Shown one piece after another: positions 43,238 to 52,902 of a stretch of 64,000 nucleotides of DNA; the first letter of the stretch is position 1, and every line of letters starts with the position of its first letter. Location of the stretch: NCBI GenBank assembly GCA_965216025.1, contig CBDCEX010000018.1:1054001-1118000 (forward strand). The letters run 5' to 3'. The notes under the pieces are model-generated. The model was not told the DNA's origin and searched no databases. It worked only from the letters and a program-made list of their open reading frames with translations. Source of the DNA: JADFQT01 sp965216025 (GTDB lineage Bacteria; Chloroflexota; Dehalococcoidia; Lucifugimonadales; UBA3495). The position numbers were made by a program, and so were the translations under genes.

Positions 43238-43407
43238 AAGTCTGGCCGGAAAGCCATTGGCCGGGTTTTGCGCTACGCGAAGCAGACGTATTCAAGACTT
43301 ATATGGCATGGTGGTGCATGTAATACGTTGCAACACCCACTATGCCATCGATAATCGACGTTAAGAAAACGCTGGCCTAGGGGGAATCGAGGTTTCCGGC
43401 CAGACTT
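43238..43407. mobile_element. 170-bp MITE-like element, copy 1
   Basis: Terminal inverted repeats AAGTCTGGCCGGAAA / TTTCCGGCCAGACTT, flanked by CTAG at 43234-43237 and 43408-43411. Inside is an imperfect hairpin around 43306-43346 (GGCATGGTGGTG versus CACCCACTATGCC). No coding capacity. Base-for-base identical to copy 2 at 45198-45367. Confidence 0.88.
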
Positions 43408-44338
43408 CTAGCGAACGACTTGAAAGCCCTCGTGACGGTCATCGGGTTCAGCAGCTTGCCTAGACCGTCGGGAAAGACCAAGCCGTGGTCCTCGTAAGCT
43501 CCATCCAATTCCATGCGGTGTAGCATCTGCTTCCCGATGTGGCCGCGTAAGACGGCAAGGGTGTCATCATCCAGATCAACGCTTCGCCGGCTATAGGTAG
43601 TCTTGGTAGGCTCGATTATCACGCCCTTTTGGAGCGAGCGAACGACGGTCTGGACAATCGAGATTACCCCGCCTCCAGGTTCAAGTCTTGATGCCGTAGA
43701 CCGAGGGCCTCCCCACGGCGCAAGCCCGTATACGCGATGAGGTACAGGCAGGGGAATAGTGGGTGGTCCTCCTCACCGGCTAACCGCAGTATCTCCTTCA
43801 CGCTGGCGATTTCCGGTGGGGTCACTTCGGTCCGTATTACCTTGGGCGGCGTGACAGCCTTGGCAGGGTTCCGCCATGCTACGTCCTCCTGCAGGGCATA
43901 CCGGTAGGCTCCTGAGATTACCGTATGAACGAGCTCCACACCCTTGGGGGCCATTCCTTGAGCGGTCAGCTTGGCTTCCTAGGTTCGGATTTCGCTCGGA
44001 GTCAGCTTTGTCAACTCAATGCGGCCCCAATCCGGGGCTATGTGCTTCTGAATCAATCCTTCGTAACGCTCAATGGTCTTCTGGCGTTTATTGGAGACAA
44101 CGTATTCGGTCATCCATTTCGACAGCCACTCCCCGAAGGTTATCTTTTGAGTACCGATAGGAATGCCTTTGTCCAGTGAGATCAATAATTCTCTGAGCTT
44201 CTTGCTGGCTTCGGTCTTGTTACCTCTGAACTGGACAATCTTCCTCTTTCGCTTTCCGTCCGGACCACGGCCGAGCTCCACCCTAATTTCCCACCTGCCC
44301 TTGCCTCGCTCCCGGATACTTCCTTGATCCCGCCTCAC

Positions 44339-44815
44339 TGTTGGGCCTCCTTCGTGTCCTCTAGGTGAGATTTGCTACTAACGCGCCGGTCTAGGCCGAT
44401 GGTGAGCTCTTAGCTGCCCTTGCTATGCTTGCGACTGCTGTCGTTCATTAATAATGCCTCGCTTGCTTGATAGCCATTTCTTGATCTACTGGGCTTTTCC
44501 TGTAAGCTGCTTCGCGATTTTCTCCATAGGCACACCTTGTTATTCGAGTTGTCGTGCCTTCGCTGCCCGCCCCAGCGCATGGCATGTTTCAGAGCCTTCC
44601 TAACGATCGCAAGAAGGTTAGAGTTTGATTAGCGGCAAATGGCCGAGAGCGTTGGTGAAATATGAAGCTGATAATCACTCCCATATCGCCCGACTGTACT
44701 GGGCATACAATCGCCAGAGCGTCGCCACTGGTTTTAGATACAAAAGCGGCGTTAGGCGGCGTTACGCCTACCCCAGGTCCTGTATAAATGAAATTACTGA
44801 TCCTTGAGCAAGCAT
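44339..44815. other. 477-bp stretch without an intact gene
   Basis: Upstream flank of the ruined integrase. Reverse-strand reading frames are short and stop-ridden (for example a start near 44528 giving MEKIAKQLTGKAQ then stop), which may be remnants of island genes. No RNA gene seen. Confidence 0.5.
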
Positions 44816-45045
44816 CTAAACCAGGCCTGGCTGCTTGAAACAGGCTTGAATGATATGGGTCTTATGACGGAGCCGCTCCTTGGCTCTTCGGAGTTCAGTG
44901 AGCAGTTGAGATAAGTCGTGGCAGCTGAGATTTTTGAGTTCCACCCGTTTCAGATAGTTCCAGATGCCTTCGTCGGAGTTCAACTCCGGTGCGTAAGCGG
45001 GCAATTGCTCCGGATGGCCGGCACCCGGCCCCGGGTCACGCCCTC
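44816..45045 (-). pseudogene. C-terminal fragment of an IS630-type transposase
   Basis: About 62-75 codons with the IS630/DDE_3 C-terminal signature PAYAPELNSDEGIWNYLKR, the catalytic Glu being in SDEGIW. The rest of the transposase is missing: the frame is cut at the CTAG where the 144-bp element begins (45046). Confidence 0.8.
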
Positions 45046-45049
45046 CTAG

Positions 45050-45193
45050 TATTACAACGACGCTTCCTCAATTTGGTCAGTTTTTGACCGGAAATCGCTT
45101 CGCGGAAGGCAAGGCCACAAAGCTGTCGAGCGCGTGGGCAGGTTGCTATGAAGGGTACTCAAGATCCCTTTCTTGCGATCCGTCGTTGTAATA
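45050..45193. mobile_element. 144-bp non-autonomous element with IS701-like ends
   Basis: Perfect 13-bp terminal inverted repeats TATTACAACGACG / CGTCGTTGTAATA, flanked by CTAG at 45046-45049 and 45194-45197. The first ten bases match the ends of the IS701 element at 41781, but the interior is unrelated and non-coding, so it may be mobilised by that or a related transposase. Confidence 0.8.
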
Positions 45194-45197
45194 CTAG

Positions 45198-45367
45198 AAG
45201 TCTGGCCGGAAAGCCATTGGCCGGGTTTTGCGCTACGCGAAGCAGACGTATTCAAGACTTATATGGCATGGTGGTGCATGTAATACGTTGCAACACCCAC
45301 TATGCCATCGATAATCGACGTTAAGAAAACGCTGGCCTAGGGGGAATCGAGGTTTCCGGCCAGACTT
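45198..45367. mobile_element. 170-bp MITE-like element, copy 2
   Basis: Identical to the element at 43238-43407, with CTAG at 45194-45197 and 45368-45371. It cuts the substrate-binding-protein remnant to its right. Confidence 0.88.
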
Positions 45368-45600
45368 CTAGGCCATCCGGTCCAGGCTAAAGATGATGTC
45401 GGCGGCGGTAACCGGTGTGCCGTCGTGCCAGGTGGCATCATGGAGGTGGAAGATTAAGGTATTGCCGTCATCCTTCACCTCCCAGCTCTTCGCCAGGTCG
45501 CCGATGATCTGCTTAGGGCTGGTGGGGTCATACATCAAGAGCTGGTTGAACCGTTTTTGAGGCCGCTGGGTTACCCGGGCGCCTGGCCGGAAGCAACTCG
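45368..45600 (-). pseudogene. Fragment of an ABC transporter substrate-binding protein (SBP family 5)
   Basis: A minus-strand frame reads QRPQKRFNQLLMYDPTSPKQ, then IIGDLAKSWEVKDDGNT and WHDGTPVTAADIIFSLDRMA, the conserved first third of family 5 binding proteins. It ends at the TAG created by CTAG of the MITE-like element. The remaining two thirds are absent from the window; signal peptide also missing. Confidence 0.8.
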
Positions 45601-45603
45601 GGT

Positions 45604-46608
45604 TTAGGTGTGGAGCTCAATCAGGTCTCCGTCGTGCAATTGGTGGTCCCGCCCCACATGCTGTCCCTCAAACTTGCCGGACCGGCCCCACAAGATTGCA
45701 TACTTGAGACTGCGGACCAGGTCTTTGTGCACATAGGCGGAGGCGTCTCCCACCGTGGTCCCTTGCAGCAGTACGAAAGGAGCGCCTCTCTGGAACTGCT
45801 CCCATTTCTGCTGGGGAGATTTGGTGTAGACTCGAATAACGCCCAGGGCTCTAAATATTTCCTCCCCCAGCTCATCGAGACCCACTTCCTCCTCGGCGCT
45901 GGTCATTAGCACCGGATAGTTTTCTCCCAACTCTGACTCCAGCAACTGGAAGCCGTCCAGACTACCCGGTACATCCGCTTTGTTGCCTGCGATGATGACC
46001 GGTTTGGCCAGCTCGGAACTAGGATCTTTCCCGTCGCTGCCCTTTCCCATTATTACGAAGCCCCAGTCCTCTAAAGCCTGGAAAACTTCCTGCACCTGAG
46101 AGACCGGGTCGGTGGACAGGTCGACCACCACGACCAGGACGTCGCTCATGCGAAGAAGTCCGTAAAGTCGGCCCTGGGTGGAGAGATTGGTTATTGGAGG
46201 AGTATCCACAAGTTGAATGCGAATATCCTCAAAGGGCAGCATGCCGGGCACCGGCTCTAATGTGCTCAAGGCATAAGAGCCCACTTTGGAATGAGCGCCG
46301 GTAGCCCGGGACAGCAGCAGAGACTTGCCCACATTGGTCGGGCCAATCAAGGTAGCTCTGCCGGCTCCCTGCTTGGGCAAGGAGAAGGGCTCAACCTTGC
46401 CTGAGCCCGGGCCACGGGAGGGACCCTCCAGCTCTTCCATCAGCTTGGACATGCGGGACCGCAGCTGGGCTTTGAGATGGTCGGTGCCCTTATGTTTAGG
46501 CATGACCGCCAGCATCTCCTGCAGCGCCACGATCTTCTCTTGAGGCGTCTTAGCCTCGCGAAATCTCTCTTCGGCGTTCCGGTACACTGGAGTTACATTG
46601 GTAGGCAT
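45604..46608 (-). CDS. OBG/DRG-type GTPase with C-terminal TGS domain
   Basis: A 334-residue GTPase. N-terminal helical region (residues 1-60), then G1 IGPTNVGKSLLL near residue 88, G3 LVDTPPI near 133, G4 GNKADVP near 210, and a C-terminal TGS domain (about 258-334, VIRVYTKSPQQKWEQFQRG to HQLHDGDLIELHT). Relatives of the DRG/Rbg group interact with ribosomes. Start ATG at 46608 is preceded by a GGAGG sequence on the minus strand. A truncated transporter remnant lies directly downstream. Confidence 0.9.
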   Translation of the reverse strand: MPTNVTPVYRNAEERFREAKTPQEKIVALQEMLAVMPKHKGTDHLKAQLRSRMSKLMEELEGPSRGPGSGKVEPFSLPKQGAGRATLIGPTNVGKSLLLSRATGAHSKVGSYALSTLEPVPGMLPFEDIRIQLVDTPPITNLSTQGRLYGLLRMSDVLVVVVDLSTDPVSQVQEVFQALEDWGFVIMGKGSDGKDPSSELAKPVIIAGNKADVPGSLDGFQLLESELGENYPVLMTSAEEEVGLDELGEEIFRALGVIRVYTKSPQQKWEQFQRGAPFVLLQGTTVGDASAYVHKDLVRSLKYAILWGRSGKFEGQHVGRDHQLHDGDLIELHT

Positions 46609-46767
46609 GTCGCTCTCATGTCCTCCGACCAGGGTAGTCCTGGCACTACGCCCGCAGAATTTCCCGTCTCGACAGCACCCGCTCCATCAAAGGCCGCATG
46701 CCCAGCTCGCTGGAGATGGCCAGCGACTCGTCCAGCAGGGACAAAGCCTTCTCCCGGTCGCCAGTAT

Positions 46768-46790
46768 CCGTTCGTGCTGAGCTTGTCGAA
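46768..46790. repeat. Half copy of the interspersed repeat inside a coding region
   Basis: CCGTTCGTGCTGAGCTTGTC followed by GAA matches the right half of the repeat at 56504-56558. In the TPR part of the kinase gene it encodes LASTSSARTDTG in frame. Confidence 0.75.
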
Positions 46791-49435
46791 GCAAGTTGGA
46801 GCAGGGTGTCGGCGTAGTCGCAGCAGGTCCAGGCCAATTCGGTCCGGTAGCCAGCCTGGCGGCAGAAGGCCAGGCAGTCTTCGAAGTGTTCAACAGCCTT
46901 GTCAAAATCGCCCATTGTCTGGGCCAACAGTCCCAAGACTCGGCCCACACACAAAGTGCCGGTCGCGACCATTCTTCCACGCCCCGCTGGGTACAGGAGG
47001 GCGTAAAGCTCCCCAGCGGTCGCCACATCTTCCCGCAATACGGCCATTATCGCCAGGCCGCACCTAACCCACTGGGCCAGAGCGGCCGAAACCGCTGCCG
47101 CCGAAAGAACGATTCCCGCGGCTTCCCCGGCGATGTCCAATCGGCGGAGGTCACCGGTAATTCGGGCGACTAGCGGAATAGCTAAAGCTGGCAACGCGTA
47201 GGGAACGATAGGTTCTGGAGGAGTGGCACGCATTACCTGCACTGACGCCTCCAGATGCGCCTCTCCCTGGGCGAAGTTACCCACCTCGTGCTCTAAAACC
47301 GCCAGACGTGTGAGGATGCGGGTGTCCCTGGCCCCCACCGCCAACCCGCGGGCGCTAAAGTCTCGCGCCGCCTGCCAGTCGCCCTCTGACTGGCGCAAGG
47401 TCCCGTTGAGACCGAGGGCACTTTGCAACCAGAAGTGGTCGCGTAGCCTCGGCCACATCCAACGTGGCCGTTGCGTGTCCCTGTGCGTCCCTTAGCTCGC
47501 CGGTGCAAAAAAGATCCATGGATGCTTCATAATGAGCAGCCGCAGCGGCTTGGGGATCATCGAAACGTCGTGCCAGATCGATCGCGCGTAAGCTCTTCCT
47601 TAAACCTTCTTGTAACTGGAGATCGAACCGGTCCACACGAGCAGCCTCGGCCAGCGTTCGCATCTCTAAGGCCAGGTCCTGCTCACACTGGGCGATGTTC
47701 AAGGCCCGGCCAAAGGCCTCCCGGGCGCCCTCGTAGTCGCCTTCCTCCATTCCCAACACGTAGCCATGTCGTGACAGCAACTCGCCCGCCTGGTGGGAAT
47801 CGGCGGCGACTAGGGTCAGGGCACGGGCAATCAGCTGTGCCACCCCGGTGCTTTGGCCACCTCGAGAAGGGTAACGAGACTGGGCGACGGCCATGGCCCG
47901 ATTCACGTCGCCTGCGTCCGCGTAATAGTCGAAGGCACGGCGCAAAAAGGCTATCGCCCGGTGCATTTCGAATCTGTCGAGAGTGGCCAGCCGGGCCTGA
48001 CCCAGGCCGAAGAGGAGCGCCGCCGCTTCCTTGTCTAGCGCGGGCTCCATGCCCGTCAGCAGCACCCCCTTGGCGGTTAGCCCCTGCTCAAAGTGGTCCC
48101 CGGCCTCCTCCTAGGCGTAAGCAGCCAACGCTCGCTCTCCGGCCAGCAGCGAGTAGTGCACTAACTTGTCCGCGCCTAGCACCGCCTCGGCTTCGGCGAA
48201 GTGGTGGGCCAGCTCCGCGGCGTGGGCCTCGGTGTTGGCTCCGTACAGTTCTTCCAGAGTTTCGGCGATGCGGGCGTGCAGCCGAACTCGCCGGGTTAGG
48301 GTCAGCTCTTCGGCGAGGGTTTCCTGGATTAAGGCGTGGGTGAACTGGTAGCGTCCTACCGCTTGGGGCAGCTCCTCGATAACCCGTGCTCCCAGGGCTT
48401 CCTCTAAGACGTCCAACAGCCGGTCTTCGGATATGTCCTCAACCAGGGGCGTCAGCTGCCGCAGCTCGAACTCCCGCCCGACGACCGAGGCGATGGTCAG
48501 GGTTTCGTTACACCGCTGGGATAGGCGGTTGAGCCGGCGGCCGATGACCTCCCGCACACCCTCGGGGATGCGAACGGTCCAGGAGTCCCTGGCCCCCGAT
48601 TCCTGGGTCAGTTCCCCTTCTTGCACCAACAGGCGCACCACCTCGGTGACGAAGAGAGGATTGCCCTCGGTCTGGGTGTGTACTGCCTCGACGAGACCGG
48701 AGGGTGGGTCAACACCGGCGGCTACCTCGATGAAGCGGCCCACATCCTGCTGGCTCAACCCGCGCAACAGCACCCGCTGGAATAATCTTTCTCGAGTCAA
48801 CTCCCCCAAGGTCTCGGCCAAGGGATGCTGCCGAGACAATTCCACGTCCCGGTAGGTCCCCACCAGCAGCAGACGGCTGTTGCCTAGCTCCCTGGCCACG
48901 AACTGGAGCAGCAGCAGCGACGGCTGGTCCGCCCAGTGCAGGTCGTCCAGCACCAGGACCAGGGGCTGCTTCTGGGATGCGGATTTCAGGAAGGCGGTGA
49001 TGGAATCAAACAGCCGGAACCGGGCCTGCTCCGGGCTGTCCAGTTGAGGCGGCGGCTTCAGGTCGGGCAGCCTTTCCTTGACGTCGGAAACAACTTCGGC
49101 AATGTCGGCGGCGCCGGCGCCCATTTCGGAGCGAAGCTGGTCTGGGTCCCGCTCCCGGACGTAGGAACGAATTGCCTGCACCCAAGGCCAGTAGGGAGGT
49201 ATGCCTTGCTCTTCGTAGCAACGGCCCCACAAAACCTGGGCGCTCCGCAGTCCAGCATAGGTAGCCAATTCCTGGGCCGTGCGAGTTTTGCCGATACCGG
49301 GCTCCCCCACCAAGGTCACCAGCCTGCCTCGACCGAATAGGGCGTCTTCCAGGCAAGCCTTCAGCTCCCCCATCTCCCGCTGCCGGCCGACGAAAACGCC
49401 ACCAGCCAAGCTGTCCAGGGCGTGGGCATCACCCG

Positions 49436-49463
49436 GTAGGGGCGCAAGGCCTTGCGCCCCTAC
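49436..49463. repeat. 28-bp perfect palindrome inside the kinase gene
   Basis: Arms GTAGGGGCGCAAGG and CCTTGCGCCCCTAC with no loop. It encodes part of VVGAQGLAPLP in the linker between kinase and ATPase domains. GTAGGGGC-type palindromes of this form occur as dispersed repeats in many environmental genomes. Confidence 0.85.
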
Positions 49464-50663
49464 GACCGGTTCTGTCAGGTCCAGGCCATCAAGGGCTGCC
49501 AGCACATCGCTGGCTGACTGGGGCCGCTCCGACGGGTCTTTGGCCAAGAGTCGCAAAATCAATGCTTCCAAGGGACGCGGGCATTGCCCGTTGTGCCAGG
49601 TGGGGGCCACCGATGGGGTGTTGATGTGCTGGCCAATAATGGCCACCGAGTCATCCCCTAAGAAGGGAGGCCTGCCGGTGACCATCTCGTAGAGCATGGC
49701 GCCCAGGGAATACAAGTCGGCCCGAGGTGTAACCTCGCCGCCCATGGCCTGCTCCGGGGGCATGTAGGAGACAGTGCCGACCATCATCCCTTCGGTGGTC
49801 AGACGAGACCGGTCGATGGCCACCGCCAATCCGAAGTCGCCTATCTTGGCCACACCGTCACCAGTCAGCCAGACGTTGCCCGGCTTTAAATCCCGGTGGA
49901 CGATGCCCCGGCTATGGGCAAACTCCAGCCCCCGGCAGGTCTCCTGGGCGATGTCGATGGCCTGCTCTAAGGGAAGGCGGTGGTCAGTGGCGTCTTCGAT
50001 GACCCCTTCCACGTCGCCGCCGCCCATCAGCTCGGTGACCATATAGGGCTGGTCCGCCTCTTGACCCAGGTCGAACACGGTGACGATGTGCGGGTGGGAG
50101 CCGAGACGGCCCATGGCCTGGGCCTCCCGGGTGATGCGGGTGCGGGAGACTTCATCCAAGCCCTCGGTCTTGATCAGGGCGAAGGCCACTTCCCGGTCCA
50201 GCAAGGTATCCTGGGCCAGGTAGACCTTTTTCTTGCCGCCCTCGCCCAGGAATTTCTTGACTTGGTAGCGGCCGTTGGCAAAGGAAGTGGGTTGCTGGTC
50301 GGATAGCCGGTTGGAAGGGGCCTCATCTGATGGTGGGTCCGCCCTGGATCCCGCAGCATTTCCGGCCCGTTGCGCGGCAGTCAGGAAGGAGAGGGCGTCC
50401 TGGTTTTCCGGGTCGTAGGCCAGGACGGCTTCGGCCCGTTCCCGCACGGACACCCAGTCGAGCTGGTCTGCCGCATCCTCTATCTGATCCAGCAGACGGT
50501 CTATCCGGCGTTGGATTCGCTCGCTTGCCATTATGGAGCCATATTACGTCCGAGGGATAGCCTTGTCCACCGAACGCTGGGGGCGACACAGGGATCAAGA
50601 TTAATATCAGTTCCGAGATTATCCTCGACTTATGCGTTCCCAACTCCTCCGGCTGGCATGACA

Positions 50664-51002
50664 TTAACCTCCGGAGATAGCGCAACCCGGCGTCATTCGT
50701 TCCGGAAAGGACCGACAGCGTTGGGGGCGGCTGTCGTAAATCCGGCAGGCGAAGGTGGTAGGGTCCAGCATGGGGCATCTTTCGCCCTGGTGTTCGGAAA
50801 ACCGAACCCAACCGCCACCGTCCGCGGCAGGCCTAACCAGGGCTTCAACTCCCATCTCTTCGGCCTTGGCCTGGAAGACTTGAGCTTCGGCCTGACTCAG
50901 ACTGAGAATCCAGGCTCCGCGGCAGCACTGGGCGCGGCATTGGTTCATGCATATTTGGCTGGCCGCAGCCGGACTCAGGCCGTCTCGGAGGTAAGATGAC
51001 AT
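50664..51002 (-). CDS. YkgJ-family cysteine-cluster protein
   Basis: A 112-residue protein with a CxxxCxxxCC cluster (CMNQCRAQCC) near residue 18 and a second cluster near residues 75-107 (CPMLDPTTFACRIYDSRPQRCRSFP). This is the zinc- or iron-binding pattern of the YkgJ/UPF0153 family, whose role is unknown. ATG at 51002. It lies upstream of the kinase gene on the same strand, 132 bp from it. Confidence 0.85.
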   Translation of the reverse strand: MSSYLRDGLSPAAASQICMNQCRAQCCRGAWILSLSQAEAQVFQAKAEEMGVEALVRPAADGGGWVRFSEHQGERCPMLDPTTFACRIYDSRPQRCRSFPERMTPGCAISGG

Positions 51003-51273
51003 AATCCCTCGGCGCTGTACCTGTCCAAATTAGCTCCGGGCTAAATTGGCTCGGATTTTAACGGAGGGGCTCCCGGGCACCGGGTAGATAAGTCGGTAGA
51101 AAGGCAATTATCATCAGAATCTGCCGGACGCCAGTCCGCATCCATTGCCAGTTAGACCCGCCTTCTGCTACCATAATTACCGAGAATCCTAAGTCCGGGA
51201 ACCTCGTTAGCTGCCCGCGTCGGGTCTTCAGAAAGATCCAGCGCGTCAGCCCACCTGTATTGACCCGCTGAGC

Positions 51274-51792
51274 ATGCAATCAATGGAACAGCAGCAGAAT
51301 CAACCAATCTACTGGGACAAGCATCGTATACCGTTCAACTTGACCGTAATTCTTGCATTGTTTGTTGCCGTCTACGGCCTGTATCTCGTGTTACAGGGAG
51401 CCCCCGACCCCCGCATTTTGGTGGTCGGCTTGGCGGTGGGAGCCTATTCCTGGCTTACCAGTCCCAGACAGTACTGGATCTACCCCGATGCCTTGGTGGT
51501 CGTGTACGGTAAGCCGCGGACCCGGATCATATACTTTACCAATCTATCACACCTGGAGATGGGCGGCCAATCTTCGCCAGACCGCCTCCGGGCCTCGCTC
51601 CATCGGGGGCGAAACGTGGTGCTGCTGGTTCGGGACCCCGATGCCTTCAACGAGCAACTACAAAAAGCGCTGGATGACTACCGGGGCCTACACCCCGAGT
51701 TGGCAACCGGTGATTATGGTTCTGACGATACGGCGCAGGTTCAAGACCCGCCGGATCAAGACACGTCAGACCAGGCCCCCAGTTCTTCCTGA
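51274..51792 (+). CDS. Membrane protein with PH-like cytoplasmic domain
   Basis: A 172-residue protein. Two membrane segments lie at about 24-40 (LTVILALFVAVYGLYLVL) and 48-64 (ILVVGLAVGAYSWLT), then a domain of about 70 residues starting QYWIYPDALVVVYGKPRTRIIYFTNLSHLEM that matches bacterial PH-type strands. The tail is acidic and Asp/Gln-rich. Function unknown. An in-frame ATG at 51283 is an alternative start. Confidence 0.72.
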   Translation: MQSMEQQQNQPIYWDKHRIPFNLTVILALFVAVYGLYLVLQGAPDPRILVVGLAVGAYSWLTSPRQYWIYPDALVVVYGKPRTRIIYFTNLSHLEMGGQSSPDRLRASLHRGRNVVLLVRDPDAFNEQLQKALDDYRGLHPELATGDYGSDDTAQVQDPPDQDTSDQAPSSS

Positions 51793-51864
51793 ACTTTGCC
51801 GGCGCTCTGAGACAAACTTCATTTTATCCGTAAGTCGCGCGACCCGTACGTCAGTACAGACGGC

Positions 51865-52476
51865 TTAGTCCGGCGTGTAAACAGGACGGACCATCTCAAA
51901 TACGTCCGAAGTGTGACAGTACATGCTCCCGGCCAACCGCCCGGTGGGCTTCAGTCGCTGATGGTTGATTCGATGTCCGTCGATAATGTCATCTCTAACG
52001 TGCATCAGGACTATCTGACCGATTACCAACCCGTGCTGGTGATCTCCTTGCCCCAGGGGTACCACCTGCAGCAGCCGGCACTCCATGTTGACTGGCGATT
52101 CGGCGACGCGGGGCGGCTTTACCCTCTCCGATGGCGCCGGAGTTAGACCCGCGATTTCAAACTCGCTGACCTCGCTGGGATATTCGGCTGCAGTGCGGTT
52201 CATCGCCTCCGAGATGTCATCCACCACAATGTTGACCACGAACTCGCCGGTCTCTTCAATGTGGGCCAGGGTGTCCTTCCGTTTATCCCCGGCGTGGCGA
52301 GAGGAGGAAAACACAATGGTCGGCGGATCGTAGGCCACGGCGTTGAAGAAGGAGTAGGGAGCCAGGTTGATCAGTCCATCTTTAGACATGGTAGAAACGA
52401 AGGCGATGGGTCGGGGAACCACCACCCCGGTTAGGACCCGGTTGAATCCGTCGAAAGATTGGGGGTCGATTATCAT
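51865..52476 (-). CDS. Flavin reductase family protein (FMN-binding split barrel)
   Basis: A 203-residue protein of the flavin reductase-like family. N-terminal VLTGVVVPRPIAFVSTMSKDGLINLAPYSFFNAVAYDPPTIVFS is the FMN-binding signature, and HIEETGEFVVNIV follows near residue 72. The usual role is NAD(P)H-dependent flavin reduction, but many members are of unknown substrate. Single gene. Confidence 0.9.
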   Translation of the reverse strand: MIIDPQSFDGFNRVLTGVVVPRPIAFVSTMSKDGLINLAPYSFFNAVAYDPPTIVFSSSRHAGDKRKDTLAHIEETGEFVVNIVVDDISEAMNRTAAEYPSEVSEFEIAGLTPAPSERVKPPRVAESPVNMECRLLQVVPLGQGDHQHGLVIGQIVLMHVRDDIIDGHRINHQRLKPTGRLAGSMYCHTSDVFEMVRPVYTPD

Positions 52477-52828
52477 CGGTCTATCTCCGCACCAGTAGAG
52501 TTAAATTGCTTCCTGAGTCCGTAGCAGCTGTAGCTAATACGGCGTAAGCTCCAAGCCCGACTCTCCCAAAATGACCTGATCGCAAATTCCCCCATCGGGG
52601 CTCGCCCATTGTTTATATACCCGGCAGGTCCGGGTGACAAGGGCCTGACCCGGCTACGGGCCCCAGGGCCCCGGGCCAGGTTCCCGGTCAGTACACGGGT
52701 CCAACTTAACTTGACAGCCCTGGGTTGTGGTTACTACTATAAAAGTCTAACCGCCGAATCGCCAAAAGCCTGCCGATGCCTAGGCGATTTAGCGAAACCC
52801 AGTCTGGCCTCACCGTCCCGAGGATAAA
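52477..52828. other. 352-bp intergenic region before tRNA-Gln
   Basis: No gene supported. Contains GC-rich self-complementary stretches around 52650-52680 (GGGCCCCAGGGCCCCGGGCC). The promoter of tRNA-Gln presumably lies here; no clear hexamer pair was found. Confidence 0.5.
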
Positions 52829-52902
52829 TGGGGATTAGTCCAGTGGTAGGACGCCTGACTCTGGCTCAGGAAGCGGAGGTTCGAACCCTCCATCCCCAGC
52901 CA
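52829..52902 (+). tRNA. tRNA-Gln (CTG)
   Basis: 74 bases: acceptor TGGGGAT/ATCCCCA, anticodon stem CCTGA/TCAGG around loop CTCTGGC (anticodon CTG), T arm GGAGG-TTCGAAC-CCTCC, discriminator G and encoded CCA. Confidence 0.95.

Larger units (their letters stand above)
41569..44338 (-). pseudogene. Tyrosine recombinase (phage/island integrase), disrupted
   Basis: Pieces of one gene of about 378 codons. N-terminal part 43982-44338 (MRRDQGSIRERGKGRWEIRV, SAM-like core-binding domain). A TAG at 43979-43981 interrupts the frame, which continues to 43664 with the catalytic arginine in AYTGLRRGEALGLR. A frameshift near 43662 leads to VISIVQTVVRSLQKG through FKSFARS at 43412. The catalytic domain is then split by 1.6 kb of insertions (41777-43411) and finishes at 41569-41776 with HDLRHFHAS, RLGHASIATTGDIYGHLLPG (the nucleophile tyrosine). 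It adjoins tRNA-Phe, as integrases often do. No other phage gene is seen. Confidence 0.88.
46646..50531 (-). pseudogene. Ser/Thr protein kinase - AAA ATPase - TPR regulator, disrupted
   Basis: One gene in three open pieces. 48111-50531: N-terminal helices, kinase domain (GEGGKKKVYLA, VHRDLKPGNVWL, GDFGLA, GTVSYMPPEQA at about 85-345), then a STAND-type ATPase (GEPGIGKTRTAQELA; LVLVLDDLHWAD). A TAG at 48111-48113 stops it after ERALAAYA, but the same frame goes on EEAGDHFEQGLTAKGVLLTGMEPALDKEAA to about 47450. There a one-base shift passes to 46646-47458 (LRDHFWLQSALGLNGTLRQSEGDW...), a TPR-like helical tail. Intact length would be about 1,290 residues. Two dispersed repeats lie in frame within it. 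Assembly error must be excluded. Confidence 0.85.

Noticed and set aside
41487..45600. Intact prophage
   Set aside because: Only an integrase remnant is present; there are no capsid, tail, terminase or lysis genes.
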